A DNA stretch of 64,000 nt from Lycocorax pyrrhopterus obiensis (GCA_014706295.1 JACSVZ010000007.1:57302975-57366974), one strand, 5' to 3'; positions 40,683 through 55,000 are shown, numbered from the stretch's first letter. Made by a program: numbers and translations. The notes: a model not told the origin generated them from the sequence alone.

Positions 40683-42437
40683 CTTACTATGAAGTAAGAT
40701 CTTGGCATTTTTTACCACAGAGTGAAATGAAGTAATTTGCCTCAGTAAATATTATATGTATTTTAACTGTGCAATTTAAAACCCATTTTTATTCGCTTAT
40801 GTCCTTGTCATACTCCACGCTCGAACAAAACACATTTTCAATGCAACAGCAGTTAATAAAAAAAAAAGTAAAAGGTCAGTTACTAAAAAGAAAGTCCTTA
40901 ACCACAAAGAAGTAGACACTGGTTTTATTAACCTCTCTAACCACAGCTTTAAAATTTTCTTGATTAAAGCCTAATTTCAAAAGTTAATTTTTTAATCAGG
41001 AACACTAGGGCCTACTGGCTCCAGGAAGTTTTAGTAGAGGTCAAAAGATTGCTGGAGATCTAATTTTTCATTTCTAATAAAAAAGGAAGTCTTGCCCTTT
41101 TCCTTGCAAGACAGACCTTGAAGTGTTAGTAGAGAAACAAAGAATGTATCCATCAAAGGTTCTCATGGCAAGGCTGCACAAAGCTTCCCAAGACAGCTGA
41201 CAGAGCTGCTAATGCTCAAGAGGGAATTAGCTGAACTCCTCTTGCAAGGACCAACATGGCAGAAAAGCCCAGTAGCTGCTGCCTAACCAAGGATTAAAGA
41301 GACCAGTTCCTTATTCCATCACAGATTTTCTGGGTAACTCAGAATGTGTCACTTAGCCTCAGTTCTGCACCTGGAAATGAAGATAAATACTCTCAGCTTC
41401 CCTTTCTGTGACATGAAAATAAACACATTAAACCAGGAGACTTTCAAATAGCTTGGCAATAAAGTACAAGTACTGCAGACAGATAGGAAATAACAAAGTG
41501 CTGCCCCATTCAGATGCCCAGTTTTTTCCCAAACCCTTCTTGCCTGCTGGGATCCGGCAATGCCTTCGTGATCTTCCCTCAAACAAAAGGGAGGTTCACA
41601 GGGAGAGGAAGCTGGGGAGGAAAAGCTCCTTATGCTTTCCCACCCAGCTCAAGTTTACATCTGAAAGACTTCAAGGCACCAAACATTCTCCTGACAACCT
41701 TCTGCCCAAATTTAAGAGGTTATTTTTCTTATATATTTATCAGAAATGTTCTTCTGCAAACAACTCAGGAGAGAGGCCTCACTTGGCTGCCTTGGTCTGA
41801 CCCCAGGAGGATCCCACCTCTGTCCTCTGACAAAAAAAAGCCACCAAAGACCCCCTGAATACCTCAACCTCCGTCTCAGAGGCTGCCCAGCTCAGAGAGC
41901 CCCATCATTGAGACTGATCAGCTTTACTGGAGGGACAAAAACCTGCCCTGAATTTACCTCCAGAGGCAAACAGAGGGATGTTTACACAAGGTACCTGGTG
42001 AGGGAACTTTGCAGGGACTCTTCTCATGTGGAAAAGGTTTTATTTACTATGCTCTGACAAGACAGGATTTGGTTTACAACTAAGGGTGCATTTTTCAGAG
42101 AGCTTCAAAGGAAAAGAATAAATAAATAATATAAGAAAGGTGCATGTGTGTGGGATAAAAGACATTTACCATGTAAAACGTTGCTATAAAAGACCCCAGG
42201 TGGTAGCATTGGAAAATATTACACAAAAGAGTGGACAGTTGTACAGTTTTTCTAACCGTTGTGTACAGCGACAGGACTACAAACAGAATGAAATGTTCCT
42301 CGATTAAAACAAACTGATATCCCACCTGGAAAATCCTGGCCAGGCTGTCATTGTTCCTGAGTGCCCCCGGGGGCAGCCACAGGTTTCAGCTGAGCCCATA
42401 AGTCACTCCAACACCCTGCCTGGCTCTTCCCAAGTTC

Positions 42438-42464
42438 GCTCTCTCTCTCTCTCTCTCTCTCTCT
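42438..42464 (+). repeat. (CT)n microsatellite
   Basis: About thirteen perfect CT units starting after AAGTTCG. On the BRF1 strand it reads (AG)n. Confidence 0.96.
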
Positions 42465-44318
42465 GGAACAGCGAGACCAGCTAAAGCGCCCTTTGTTTCC
42501 ACTCAAACGTGTAGGGGTGGAAAAGCTGCTCAAAACATTAAAGAGAAACAACTGAGGACTGTTACTATTCCAAGAAACAAATTAAAAGCCAGAGTCTGAA
42601 CTGCCCCGAGCGCTGGCAGTGCCAGACAAAGTCAGACGCCACTGGAAACGCTCAGCATCCCTCGGTCCCTGGGAGGGGGACAACAGGTTCCATCACACCT
42701 GAGGGTTTAAAAACCACCATCTCCTTCAGATGTATTTTTTGCATTGTATCTTTACTTGTGACACTGATAATGTAGACACATTTTATAAAGAGAATAATAA
42801 ATCGAAGTTTTTATAGGCAACTCATCAGAAGGATGAAACACCTCCCAAGTCCAGCTAATCGTTAGCAAGCTGTTTTCCCTGGAAAACATTAACACTGACA
42901 AGCAATAAAGGAAGGCAAATGAAAAGCCAGAGCGGCTGCATTGTGGGGGTTTGTGTCACATAACCTAATAAAAACCATGAACTCATGTAAAATCAATTCA
43001 CATCTCAAATAATATATACAAAACTTTCCAAAGGATTACATATAAAAGCTGCTCTTCAGTTAAATAAATTTGTATTTTCTCCTTAAGTTCTAGAACTATT
43101 TTTTCAGATCAAAGAAATTTGAGTTACCAGAATATTTTGCATTTTTGCATTAATTAAATAATGCGTAAGAACCAAGGAGAACATAATGTTTCCCTGTTTC
43201 AGGCTGAGGTTTATTCAGGCATAATTCAGACTGCACCAGTAGACTTGGCTACAGTATTCCTCACATTTTCACAGGAGCTGGCTGGCGACATGTACATTAT
43301 GAAAAAAAAAGAAGAATAAGCAGATAACCATGTCAGATAAATACATTCCACTCCCTCAAACTGAACTCGCAGACACAATTAAATTCTCTTTTCCCTCTCC
43401 AAATGCTTCCCACTCCTCTGGTTCTGCCACAAGAACACAACATTTCTTGTCATTTCAGTCCCTTACTACATCTCACTGTACCTCCCCAGGCCTTTTTGCT
43501 CCTTCTACCACACAACTTTTTAAGAAACGTGATGTCTTCTACTGCTAACAGACTGTTCCCAGGTAATGTCTCTTGCCTCCACAACTCCCAAGTCACTCAG
43601 ATAACTCATCTGGAGCACCCAAAATCAGTGAGCTGTCTCTCAGTTCTGAGGATGCTGCTGCCCTTCGCTACTTCTTCCAGGTCACCTCTTTCCTCTAAAA
43701 TACATTCACCAATCTCTGGCCTTTAACTTCCTTTTCTAAATTTCTCCCACATGTCTTTGTTAGAATTCTAAAATGAACACAATGACAATGAATGCTTTAA
43801 ACTCAGGAACTCTGCTAAGCAGCGTATTGAAATGTTACAGTGTTAAAAATACTGCATGTCCTTTGTACAGCGTTATTCAGTGTATTGCTCCTCTTTCCAA
43901 GCCCTCCTCTGCACCTTCTCCAGAAGACCAAAACCAATGGCAACTTTATTGCCCTGAATATGCATTTTAATTCTTGTTAAAGCACTTTGTCACATGGCCA
44001 TCCTCTCTATACCTGCTCTTGGCCCCTCTGCTCCAAAGGCCCTGGGAACACCCCTGCCTCCTGTGGCCCATGTCTGTATTGCCAGATCTAAGCTGGGAAC
44101 AGGTATAACATGCTGATAACGATCATCATAATTAATCTACGGAGCCTTGAACATATTCTAATTTCAAAGGTCAGCAGTTTGCACCTGTAGCCCGCACGTT
44201 TTCAAGTTTCTCAGGAAAGGAAAAGATTCCAGAAAAGGAATTTGTATTTCGGTTTTGAGAGTCCATAATTTATTTGGGGTTTGTTTTTTAAACTACACGG
44301 GATTTTAAATAGTAATAT

Positions 44319-44350
44319 AAAACAAAACAAAACAAACAAACAAACAAAAC
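44319..44350 (+). repeat. (AAAAC)n/(AAAC)n tract
   Basis: Three AAAAC units pass into AAAC units, a simple repeat. Confidence 0.92.
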
Positions 44351-45004
44351 TACAGTGGAACACAGGCAAAAGCTGGATGAACTCTCTCTCCCAAAGTGAC
44401 AAAGGTTAAATTATTAATATCAGCTACAAAATTAAGTTTATCTAATGGATTTTATTAAAAATTAACACTAAAAAAATTGAGCCATGTGGACACGCACAAC
44501 AACTCTTTAGTTCTCAGGTAGCACAGTAACCATGCAAATGAGAGTGCAGTACTTTGTGCTGTTGATATAGAAAGACAGAGCTCATCTTTGCAGTTTTATT
44601 CATACTTTACTTTAGTATTTTATGTGAAGTATCAAACAGGACATTATCTCCATTTAACAAAGAAAGCTGGGAAATTCACTTAGGGATTTATTAAGTGTCA
44701 ACCAGACCAGTACATCTTGCACATAAGTGAGATACATGCTGAAATACTTTAAAGAAGGTTAAAAAACAGGTAAATTATTTTTGCTTTATTTGTTTGCTAC
44801 ACGTTAGCTACACTTGCTGCACAGATGGCTGTACACTGCAGTGTACCTATCTGCCTCTTACAGCCTGCATTTCTTCAAATGGTTTTTATCACTATCAGTG
44901 GGGGAAAATGGATCTGCATATTACGGCTGGGCTATCATTCAGAAGTATCAAATAACAACTGTAAATAAATTACTTTAAACATGTGACATGAGCAAAAATA
45001 TAAC

Positions 45005-45240
45005 ACTGAATCATAAAAGGGACCTTAGAGATCATTTATTTTCAACACCCCTGCTGTGGGCAGGAACACCTTCCACCAGGTTGTTCAGAGCTCAGTCCAA
45101 CGTGTCCTTGAACACCCCCAGGAATGGGGAAGCCACAGCTTCTCTGGGTGTGCCAGGGCCTCAGTACCCTCGCTGTAAAGAATTTCTTGTTAATATCTAA
45201 TCTAATCCTACCCTCCTTCAGGTAGTTACCTGGAAGATAT
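45005..45240 (-). mobile_element. CR1 LINE fragment, minus strand
   Basis: It begins ACTGAATCATAAAAGGGACC (45005) and runs through CCTTCCACCAGGTTGTTCAG, GTCCTTGAACACCCCCAGG and AATTTCTTGTTAATATCTAA. This is the usual reverse-complement CR1 3' end. Confidence 0.92.
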
Positions 45241-45639
45241 ATTATCAAAATATTGGTAACACCTCAAAATCAATCAACACAGTCTTTATGGCAGTGATAG
45301 AGTGCTACTGTTCAAAGTTCACATGGAGACTTTACAGTAGGAAAGACCAGTGTAATGGGCAAGCCTTCCTTTTAACTCCATCGTTCCTGCAAAACCACGG
45401 CTTTTTAAACATGCAAATTGTCATTGTTTAAAACAATGACAACACTATCAGAAAGCATTACTTTTAGAATACTGAATATGGTTTCTGAAACTACAAAAAA
45501 AATCATCTCAAAGGAAAGCTAAACCATTCAACTGCAGAAATAAAGAATGAGAGCAGCAATCTAGGAAAAGCATCAAATCAAACAGAATACTGAACATGTG
45601 GACATACTATTTTAAAGTAGGAAAGAACTAAAATGACGC

Positions 45640-45790
45640 AGAATTGTAGAATGATAAAACGACTGAATGGTTTGGGGGTTGGAAGAGGCCTTAAAATACA
45701 TCCAGTTCCAATCCTGCTGCCATAGGCAGGGACACCTTTCACTAGACCAGGTTGCCCAGAGCCACAGCAAGAGAAGTAATTGTTGGGTAC
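45640..45790 (-). mobile_element. CR1 LINE 3' terminal fragment, minus strand
   Basis: A short, diverged copy: AGAATTGTAGAATGATAAAA, GGTTTGGGGGTTGGAAGAGG, then AGGGACACCTTTCACTAGAC. It lies about 400 bp from the CR1 fragment at 45005, in the same orientation. Confidence 0.85.
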
Positions 45791-46548
45791 TAAACTCTGA
45801 ATTCCAGCAACTGAAACACAACATAAAAGAAATAAAAATATATAAAACAAATAAATTTGGATGGTCATCAGTAGTTAAAGTTTATGTGGATTTTAATGAA
45901 GTTCCCCAAGACAAAAATAGGGATGGTAAAGCAAGGAGTACTCACTTGCAAATCCGTCCTGTGTGCACCTCCAGCTACTGATTTCCTGTATGATTTTTGA
46001 GCAAATTTCAGAATTTATCAAACACTTTTTTTCTCAAAACTAAAACAGAATTGATACTGTCCTTCCTGCAAGTATTAAAAGAAGGAAATCCAAGTATGTT
46101 GATGGAACAAATGTTGATGGAAAACCCACTGGAACTGTAATCTGTTCTTTGATGCTGACACTGCAGGAGGTTTGGGGTTAACTGTCATTTACTTTAAAAG
46201 AGAAAAAAAAATAAACAAAAAAAATACTTCACAAATTATAAACCCTAGCAAAGCACAGGGGAAGTGCAATTTTATACTTGAAACAAGTGTTGCAAAAGAA
46301 GAAATTCAGAGTTAGTGATGAGAGGCAGAGTGACACTTATAGCATTAAATACTAAGTATTGTACATTTAAAAAGGTAACAAATTTACTGGAGCCACAGGA
46401 AACACTCCCATTCACTTCAATGTATAAAACCAGCAATGACCAAGTTAGCTCTTAAACACTTACCTTTTCACAATTTGAAACAAGGTCTAACTGGGGTAGC
46501 TGACTTGCTAAAAGTGGGTCTTTTATTTGTCTATATTTTATAACTGTG

Positions 46549-46557
46549 AAAGGATAC
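46549..46557 (-). promoter_or_regulatory. U12-type 5' splice site GTATCCTTT
   Basis: Minus-strand sequence immediately after the coding bases CCTC reads GTATCCTTT. Such long invariant donors are recognised by U11 and U6atac rather than U1 and U6. The GT-AG subtype is used, not AT-AC. Confidence 0.9.
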
Positions 46558-46731
46558 GAGGAGTTCCTTCTGTCCTACACACCAGGTAGAGACAGGCAGC
46601 AATGACGTGGGTCATCTTTCTGCCCCGGGTTAGATGTTTGCTCACAGCCATCTTGAAAAAATTAAAGGCAGTATCCAGACAATGTTGATTGAGTTGAAGC
46701 TGGTTTCCCAAGTGGTGAATCTGGCGCTTCC
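46558..46731 (-). CDS. BRF1: BRF1 coding exon, start of first cyclin-like repeat (174 nt)
   Basis: The exon opens after a TTTTTCTAG acceptor with a split glycine codon, then reads [15 protein letters not shown] and, further on, [20 protein letters not shown], ending CRTEGTP plus the first base of a histidine codon. This is near-identical to vertebrate BRF1 at the start of the first cyclin fold, the surface that contacts TBP and DNA by analogy with TFIIB. It holds 57 full codons plus 2 and 1 split bases. The donor read on the minus strand is C|GTATCCTTT, an exact U12-type 5' splice site. The preceding exon (zinc ribbon and linker) was not found between here and 64000. Confidence 0.96.
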
Positions 46732-49700
46732 CTAGAAAAATTAACAAGGAAAAGAAAAGCTTAACAGCTATGCAATTCACGTGCTTTTAGGTTGGGGTCT
46801 TAGTACTGGATTTTTTTTTTAAAGACAAAATTAAGGAGATGGATTTTGGATTCATCTCTTTATGAAATACAATGACCTCTCAAGTTTCAGGAACTATTTA
46901 GCCTCAGCTCCTCAGGACAAAAAAAAAAGCCTTGTTTTGGACTGCTAAAATTGAAACACATGCAACCAATGAGCTCTGTAAAACTAAGCCACAAACATCA
47001 GTCCCACAGAGGATCCAAGTCATAGCCAAGACTTCTCAGACAAAAGATTATGCCCCTCTCCCTTAACATCGTTTGCCAATTAGCACTTGATTAGCTGTAG
47101 CCAAAAACCAGAGGTCATGGTGTGTTTGACACTGATGTGCAAACAGAGTAGACATTTTGCTGCAGCTCTCCAAGAAGTGATGGAGTTTGCTACTCCTCTG
47201 ACCACAAATGAAGTCCACAAGGAAAGGAGCCCTACTCCTGGCTTGCCCATGATCCCAATGATAGGAGGCACTTCCTTCCTCCAAACGCGTTTGCACCCCA
47301 GCCTTCATTTGAGGCTTGTCTGCCAGACTACTTAGATTAGCTTGTGGCTTCAGGAAACAAATGTGCCTTCACCCTTAAATAAAACAATAAAAAGAAAAAA
47401 GTGTGTTTCGGATGATTCATGGCAGGAAGTGGTCCAGCTGCTGGGACAGATGCGGGAAGCAAGGTCCAATCTGTCCCCACAGCTCCAGCTTCAGAAGAAT
47501 GTGCCGAAAAGACAGCTTAAGAAAAAGATGGGGGAAGTCATGAGGAAAACAGAGCACTCAAGTTCCTCGGCATACAGGGGTCAGACAGCACATCAAGAAA
47601 AATCCTTTAATTCAATGTGCCGGGCAGATGTTTCCAGCACATGTATTTACAGGAAACTCTCATCTGTTCCCTTCAGAAATGTCATGAGCAGCTTGTGGAA
47701 GGGGCACAAAGGTGCCTGCTGTGCCCACCACTGCTCACAGGAAGCAATGGCAACCACACGATGCTCCCAGAACACCTCCGGCTCCCGCACAGGCCACACA
47801 TCTTAATTTTATGCAAATCCCTACATCATAATCACTAATAACATGGTAAAAATGCTTCACCTCTGAACAACCTTTTGCCAGAGATGCCGGTTTTAACAAA
47901 AAGTGACTCCAGACAGGGGTCAGCAGGACTGTGGCCAAACAGGAGCTGCCACAAAGCAGCAGCTTCTCCTTCCCACACACGTGGAAATTACTGCACTCAC
48001 CACCACGATATCCTTTAAGGCACACTGGTCAGCCAGGTGTAACACGTTTGGGTGAAGAAGGAAGAGCAGAGGAAGGGTCCATCACCCTCCATGGGAGGAG
48101 GTGTGGGCACGATAAGCTACTCAAGGGTAATCCAAAGCCCATTAGGTGAACAGTTTTTCCACTGCCATCAGCAGGCCCTGGACTGGCACTCACCAGCCTC
48201 AAATACAAATACCACATCTTCCCAAAATTAAGGCACTAACTAGCATCTGGTCTTTCCAGAATTTTATTTCATGCTCTACAGCCTGGATGCTGCTTCTTCT
48301 GTCCCTAAGAAAGAATCAGTTTATACTCATTTGGGGGAAAAGAAATGCACTTGAGTACTAAAAACTCATTTTGCAGTGGCAGCAAAGCAGCTTCCCTTCA
48401 AAAACAAAGAACAAACCAAAAGAGGAAAAAAGAATAACACAGAGGAAGATACTTGAAATTAATTTCTTTCATAAGCTATTTTCACCACTGAGATGCTCCC
48501 ATCCCCAAGCTACCATTAATATTCTGAGTATTTAACCTTTTCTTAATTTCAAATGTTGAAATATAATTAATTCATCATAATCCATCCTAAGAAAACAGTA
48601 TGCTTGTTTGAGTAATATATGCATTTTTAGCTGAGCTCTTCATCCACCATCAATATTTTAATGGAGAATTACTTCAGGGGTAATTGTCTACTGAAAAAAT
48701 ACAAAAGAGATCTAAGAGAAAGGTACTTGTCTACTTAGGAAATATTATTTCTCTGAATGTTTTACTCAACCTTCTGCAGACCAGAGAAGGCTTTAATTCT
48801 GTGTGCTAGGACTCCCTCAAGCTGCTCCATGGTATTATATCAGTGATACAGTTTGTGGAAAAACAAGACAACTGTTACACTGCTGCTTAACCCCAAAATG
48901 AACAACTTAATTCAGGACAAGACTCATCCTAGAAATTATGTGTATCTTGATGACTAACTTGGTTTTGTCCTTATTTGTGAGAAGAGAGAAAGAAATGTAC
49001 TGCTTACAGCATCATCTACGATAAACATTTACATTCTGTAACCAGTCTCCTATTTACTAAAGAAAGATCAAAAGCTTTGTTGTTTCCTCATCACCACCTC
49101 CGCCCCTTGAATTTAACACGACAACAAAATTCTATTTTTCTGGTATCTTATGTAACACTAAGAAAAAAATAGCTGGAAAAGTTAGCATTAGCAATCGTGC
49201 TTCTAGATTTCTCCACAGGGAACTTCAAGATACCTTTTACTCCTTCTGGTTCCTTCCCAGATGCAAGAAGGTACTTCACAGAGCCCAAGAAAAGGCAGAT
49301 ATCAGCTAGATGGCTGTCACCCCGGTACTGCAGTACACAACCAAACCATTGTAGAGGGCCCTCACCCCAGTCAGATGACAACCAAAAGTATGTTATTTTC
49401 TGACTTCCAACCTTTTCTGCCTAGCTCGCCAATTTGACATTTCCAGAGCCGAAAAAGATGCCTCCATGATATTTTATTTAACTATAAATACAGTGATTTA
49501 ATCTGTTGGTATCTGAAGAGCAGATGTTCATACATAGAGAAATTGGGCTTAAGAAAACAATTGATCAAAATAAATTCTCTATCCAATGCTCCAGTTACTG
49601 CTGACAAACAAGAAAACAGTCCAAATATTCATACTGCCAGTCCTCAACATGAGAAGTCCTCAAAACTGAGCACTGGCAGCCACAAACCTTGCTAAGCATC

Positions 49701-52016
49701 GGGACACTGCTCCCCCAGCAAGAGGGTCAGTGCAGGGAGGAGCTGCGAGCAGCTGCAGGCTCCAGGGCTGGGAAGATGAGCAATTCCCTCCAGCAGACCT
49801 ACAGCACTGCATTATGGCCATCAGCCCTTGAACGTCCTCCCGCTCCCACACTGCTCCTCGCTAGCTGGGTGGCATTTTGTAACCTTGCAGTTGCTGTTTC
49901 CCTCCTGTCTCCATCTCTGCTCTGACTCCCAGCATGGCTTCAATCAGCCCTCACGGCCGGCAGTGCCCACGCTGCCACTCTCACCATATGGTCCCAGTGA
50001 GCTGGTCCAGACAGCTGCAAGGATGCAACAATCTGAGGATCTGAGGATCTCAGCTGAAACAGTGGGAATATCCAACAATACAGTGCAATTTATTAGCAAT
50101 CTGCTCCACTCAGTGTTCACCTGACTCCATCACAGTGTCACAAACTCCAATGAACTGAGACGCTCTACTGGATGGAAAAGAACTGACACACCTTCAAACC
50201 CTGCCGTGCTCTGGGTTATAGAACACTCAGGACAACAGCTTCCTGACTTTCTTATCCATTTTATCCTGCAGGACAGCTTTTTAAAAAGTTTCAATGTGAC
50301 CCTGCTCTAAAAACCTGCAGCTGCTATCTCAGTACAATAAAGGAATATCATCACATGGAACAGTCAGAATTAAGTATTGCATTTTTTTCCGAATTGCTAT
50401 GCAGAAGCACAAGTTACAACACAAAATATACAGGGGTAAAACAAATCTTAGTAGGTGCATTTTTTATTAGTAACTTGCAATAGGCATTGCCTCTTTTGGG
50501 CCTTACAGGTTTTTGACAGATGCTAGGATTCTTTTTTTAAACCACCTTTGAGGTCAAAGCTTACATTTCATGCTGCCCTTGCAATTTAGTGATGGCAAGA
50601 AAATTGGTATCTAAGTACCTTTGGGAGAAGGGCAGGGAACAGTGTCTTTTTAAAAAGGCACGACAAGCCCAACAGCAAGGTTTCAAAAATCCTCCCCCTT
50701 CCCTCACCAGTAAAGCAGCAATAAATTTTCCTTTAAAGAGCAAAAGAACAAAAGTCTAGAAACTACAGAAATTTTGCGATGCATACAGCACACACCACGC
50801 AATTCCCATTTATTTCTCAAAGGCTCATCATACCATCAGGGTGGAGGGGGAGGCAGGGGGAGAAGTGAGAGAAAGAGAGAAGTTTGCACTTCTGTAATCA
50901 ACACACAAAATCAAGTTCCCAGGCTACCAAGTAGTAAAGTTTATCACGCTCCTGAATCTGCAGCAAAAAACAAAAGGCCCTTTTCAGCTTTTAGTTCCAA
51001 GCCTACTAAAAAAAAAAGTGTTTCTATCCATCTACTCCCAGCATGCTAAAAGAAATACCATCATCTTCTCATCCGATGCCAACCTCAATGCTTTGAACTG
51101 GCACAGCAGACCTGAAGTGACAAGTTCAGATAGGACCACTGAACGCTACTATCCTTTTATTTCAGATAATTTCCATTCTTTTGACAAACAGTGGTTATTA
51201 CAAAACAAAATGTGTAGGCCAGAAATCACTGTCAAAAAAATAGATTTGCAGAATATCTTGGTTATATTAAATGCTTACACAAGAGGCAGCTGAAAGCAAA
51301 ACTGCAGCTTAAGTTATAATAGAAGCAAAGTAGAAAAAGAGGGAAAATCAGACATATTCTTTACAAGCAATTTTCTTTCTTTTATGATCTCGTTACTACA
51401 GAAACATCTTGTTCTCTTCGCCTATAGAAGAGGAATCATACCTTTTTTTGGATCCTTAAAAGTCAGTAATGTCAAGCAGCTACAGCTCTACATTACACTT
51501 ATCTGGCTTCTGCCTGCTCATCTGTAGCCTTGCCTTCAGTCTGACAGAGGCTGTGACACTGCTGTTTCATAGTACTTGACAGGAAGAAGCATAAGTTTCT
51601 AGGGAAATAACAGGCAGTACAAAGCCAGAGCCTAAATGAATTGTTATTACGATACTGAAGTGCATCATCAAAATCCAGGCATATGTATTTGTCCCCCTTT
51701 CTGCAATTTGCCCCAGGGGCCCTGGAAACTAGTGCTACCTGAATCAGGGAATGGAGTCATGCTAACAGCACTAATCCTTCTTTTGCAAAAAGGATTGTTA
51801 TGGTAACAAACACTAGGTTCTATTAAAGGAAACATTTCAGATGGTTTTCGCTTGGGTATTCATTTCCAGCGTTCGAATTACTTTACCAACTGAATTTTAT
51901 GTGCAGATTTTGTTCTGCATTTGGGTTTTCATTCCTCTTCTTTCTTTGAAAAGGCTCCCCAAATGAACTCCAGAAAAAGGGGAAAAAGAGCAGTTTTTAT
52001 GTGTGAGCATCCCTGC

Positions 52017-52052
52017 ATTCTTTCAATTTCAGCAATTCTTTCAATTTCAGCA
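52017..52052 (+). repeat. Two-copy 18-bp tandem duplication
   Basis: ATTCTTTCAATTTCAGCA occurs twice with no mismatch, followed by a partial third start ATTC. Confidence 0.95.
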
Positions 52053-55000
52053 ATTCCCAGCTCAAAGCCTGAATGAATTTCCTGCTCTTTGCTCTATGCC
52101 AGGCTTCTATGTTATTTGTATCACGAATCAGTAAAACAAACAAACAAAGGCACAACAGGGACAGTCCAGGACTATCAGTGGGGCTACACTCATGAAGGCT
52201 GGTCCCAGCAGCCCAATCAAGGGTAGAATCCTGTGACCAAAGACAAGAAAACATTTAAAGACCGAGCGATGGGGGGAGGCAGGGAGGGAAGCGAGGCGAT
52301 GGCTGAAGCGCTCACACCGAGCATTTCCAGCCACACACGCAATACTGGGAGCGGGGAACAGCTTTATCCCTGTGAGCCTGTAAGGAAAAAGGCCAATGAG
52401 CAGTAAAAGTAGCAGCACAGCAGGACATTGCAGCAGTGCTGACCCAGCACAATAACAAGTTTAATTTTATCAAGGTTAGGTAAGAGTTATTCCCAGTAAC
52501 ACCTAATTGCCCGTGAGGACAGTGATGACCATGCTGGCCTCATGCCCATGCTCTGCCTAACTTGAGCCTAGCTCCAAATCCCTATCTTGCCATCTGGTTG
52601 TGGGTGCACCCCACATCCCCAAACCCAGGCTCTTCCACACAAGAACTCCCCAGTTCCTCTGTGGGATGTGTCAGTCCCCAGGCTGAGCAACCTGGAGCCC
52701 GTGAACACTTGGCCCCGCTCCGACTGATGCATCCCCAGTGCCTCTGTCACCTGGCAGACCTGCTTCAGGGACTGCCCAAGGGTACACTCTGTTCCTGTTG
52801 TCTCAGCAGAATAAAACAGTTCCTGGCCCTTTCCCTGCAATATTTCACCAACTGTGCCAGCAAAACTGTTTGTGGCGACGGACAGAAAACCAAACCAGTA
52901 AACCGATCTGTGTTAAAAATAACCTTGTGAAATAAAAAATACTTAATCCAGACCTGTTTACTGAAGGATTGATGCCTCCTCTTTATCTTTGCAGATCCAG
53001 ACCCAGCCTATCTCAGTGCAGAGACCTGTATTCAATTTCTCTGCCCACTGACAACAATCCAAGCCATCCATTTTGCCTCCCATGAGAGCGCCCCATCTAC
53101 CAGGTGCAGCTCCCCTCTGTCCTGGTAAAGCCCTTCCAGAGCGTGTCAAAGGCTCATTCACTCATTCAGCTAAACAGAACAACCATGCATCTTTAAGATT
53201 AATGGCTTAAAAATTCAGATAGTGGTCACTGCTACAACCACTTTTTAAATATTTGATACTAAGCTACTTTTCTTTCACCTAGAAAATTTGCTGTTAACAT
53301 CTCTTCTCAGCACTTATCCGTACTTCTTTAAGTATTCATTCCCTCAAAACTGGCCCTTGTATTCCATTAATGCCAAAGCAGGCCTGCAAAGCGCCCACAT
53401 AAGTTCTCCCACCCGCCTCCTCAAGAACGTTTTCCATTCTCTGATCCTATGATACCACACCCACATGGAGAGCCTCTCTGCATACACAGCAACTGGCCAT
53501 TTGAATTAATTTGTCTTACCAACTCTGAAAAATCTGGCATCACAAGTGGTTCCTCTGATTTTCTGCATTCAGTTCCTGGAGTTCTGCTTCCCTCACAGGT
53601 GGCACTTCTACTGCTGCCATTTCATTCCCATTATCCATCTAACTGCTACCCACACTTCAACAACAGACTAGAAGCCATACAGTTGATGCAGGGGCTGCAC
53701 TTAACCTATTGCTTATCTTGCCCATCATCCTCAAGACAGCAGCTTGCTCATTTCTTAACCCCACTTAATTATTCTTTTCAGCACAGCTAAAGAACTGCTT
53801 CCTCATAAAGTCCTTACTGAACTTCACTTACGGTGTCACGTTAGGAAATCACAGTCAATGCTGACATTCAAAGAAAACAAAAGCAAGAAAACCCCAACAA
53901 AACCCTTATCTGTTGATTCACCAGCATTGAAGGAAATGGATCACGACTGTTTTAAGTGAAGCTAAAGTCCAAGCTGTTCCTGCAGACAGTGTTCCCACCT
54001 CCAACATGACATTTACGTGGCCACACACTGATACAGATGAGGGAATTTGCAGTGCTGAAAATCAACCCAAACAACAAAAAAAGCTGAATTTTCGTTTGGA
54101 CCAGTTCCCTCATGTAACTCAACAAGCAGCCTCCCAAGCCCTATAACAGCAGCAGAATGTGGCAGAGGAGAGGAGAAATGCTGTCAGCAGCCACATACAC
54201 GTGGATCAACTCAAAGCAAATGTGAGACTGAAGCCTAAGTGGGTCAAAGAGAAAAGTACACACTATCCCTACGCTTCCTCCTGCTTCCCTGCTACTGCTC
54301 CCAGCCCTCGCTGCTCCCCCCATACAAGGCAGCTTACATAAAAGTCTGACTTACCACAGTTTAAACAAATGCTATCGTGCTCATTGGTTATTTTTCTATT
54401 AGAATGCTTCAGGTCATTTCAGATTCATTTTGGAAGAAAGCAAATATGGGCTTTTTTATATCCGAAAGTTTAGCTAACTGAATTTTTTTATTTGCAGAAG
54501 ATTTGCAGCTGTTTCAAAGTTGAAACAGCTGGAAAGCTGCACTACTGGCAAGAACTGTGAGCACATGTATGATTAATGTAGCATAACCCCTACCTGTCTC
54601 ACATTAAGGGAATTGGAAAGAAAAATTTAAAACACCAAGAATTTTTAGATAGTGGTAGCTTTTGGACATGCAAGATTTCCTTTTGAAAGCACCACCAGTT
54701 AGGCCTTGCTTTAATCTTCCTCTGTATTGTTTGGACAGTGATTTTATTTTTTTTCTAATTACATTTTAAATGACAGTTATTCTTAGATTTTTCTATATCT
54801 CTATACATTGAAAGCTTTTCCCTACACTTATCAATTACCAGTTGTTACTCTTGTCACAACAAGAAATGGAACATTTCTGCTGTCACACAGCATTACTGCT
54901 GATCCAAGCACTACCTTCAACCACCCAAAATCATTTCTACATCACTGCAGGAAAAAGATAGAAAAATATTTGCTCACGACATAATCTGACAGTTTTGAAA

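Larger units (their letters stand above)
20840..46557 (-). other. BRF1: BRF1 intron with U12-type (minor spliceosome) signals, 25.7 kb
   Basis: Read on the minus strand, the intron starts GTATCCTTTC (46557 downward), an exact match to the U12-type donor consensus RTATCCTTT. It ends ...TTCCTTGACTTCCTTCACAG, where TTCCTTGAC (20851-20859) is the exact U12 branch consensus TTCCTTRAC. The branch A is 12 nt before the last intron base, in the 10-14 nt window typical of this class. All other BRF1 and BTBD6 introns here have U2-type ends. Content: CR1 fragments at 21165, 33030, 38050, 40460, 45005 and 45640, several simple repeats, and otherwise unremarkable AT-rich sequence. Confidence 0.9.

Noticed and set aside
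47342..47806. 154-codon plus-strand frame
   Set aside because: It begins with TTG, has no recognisable domain and lies inside a BRF1 intron with no promoter or poly(A) support.
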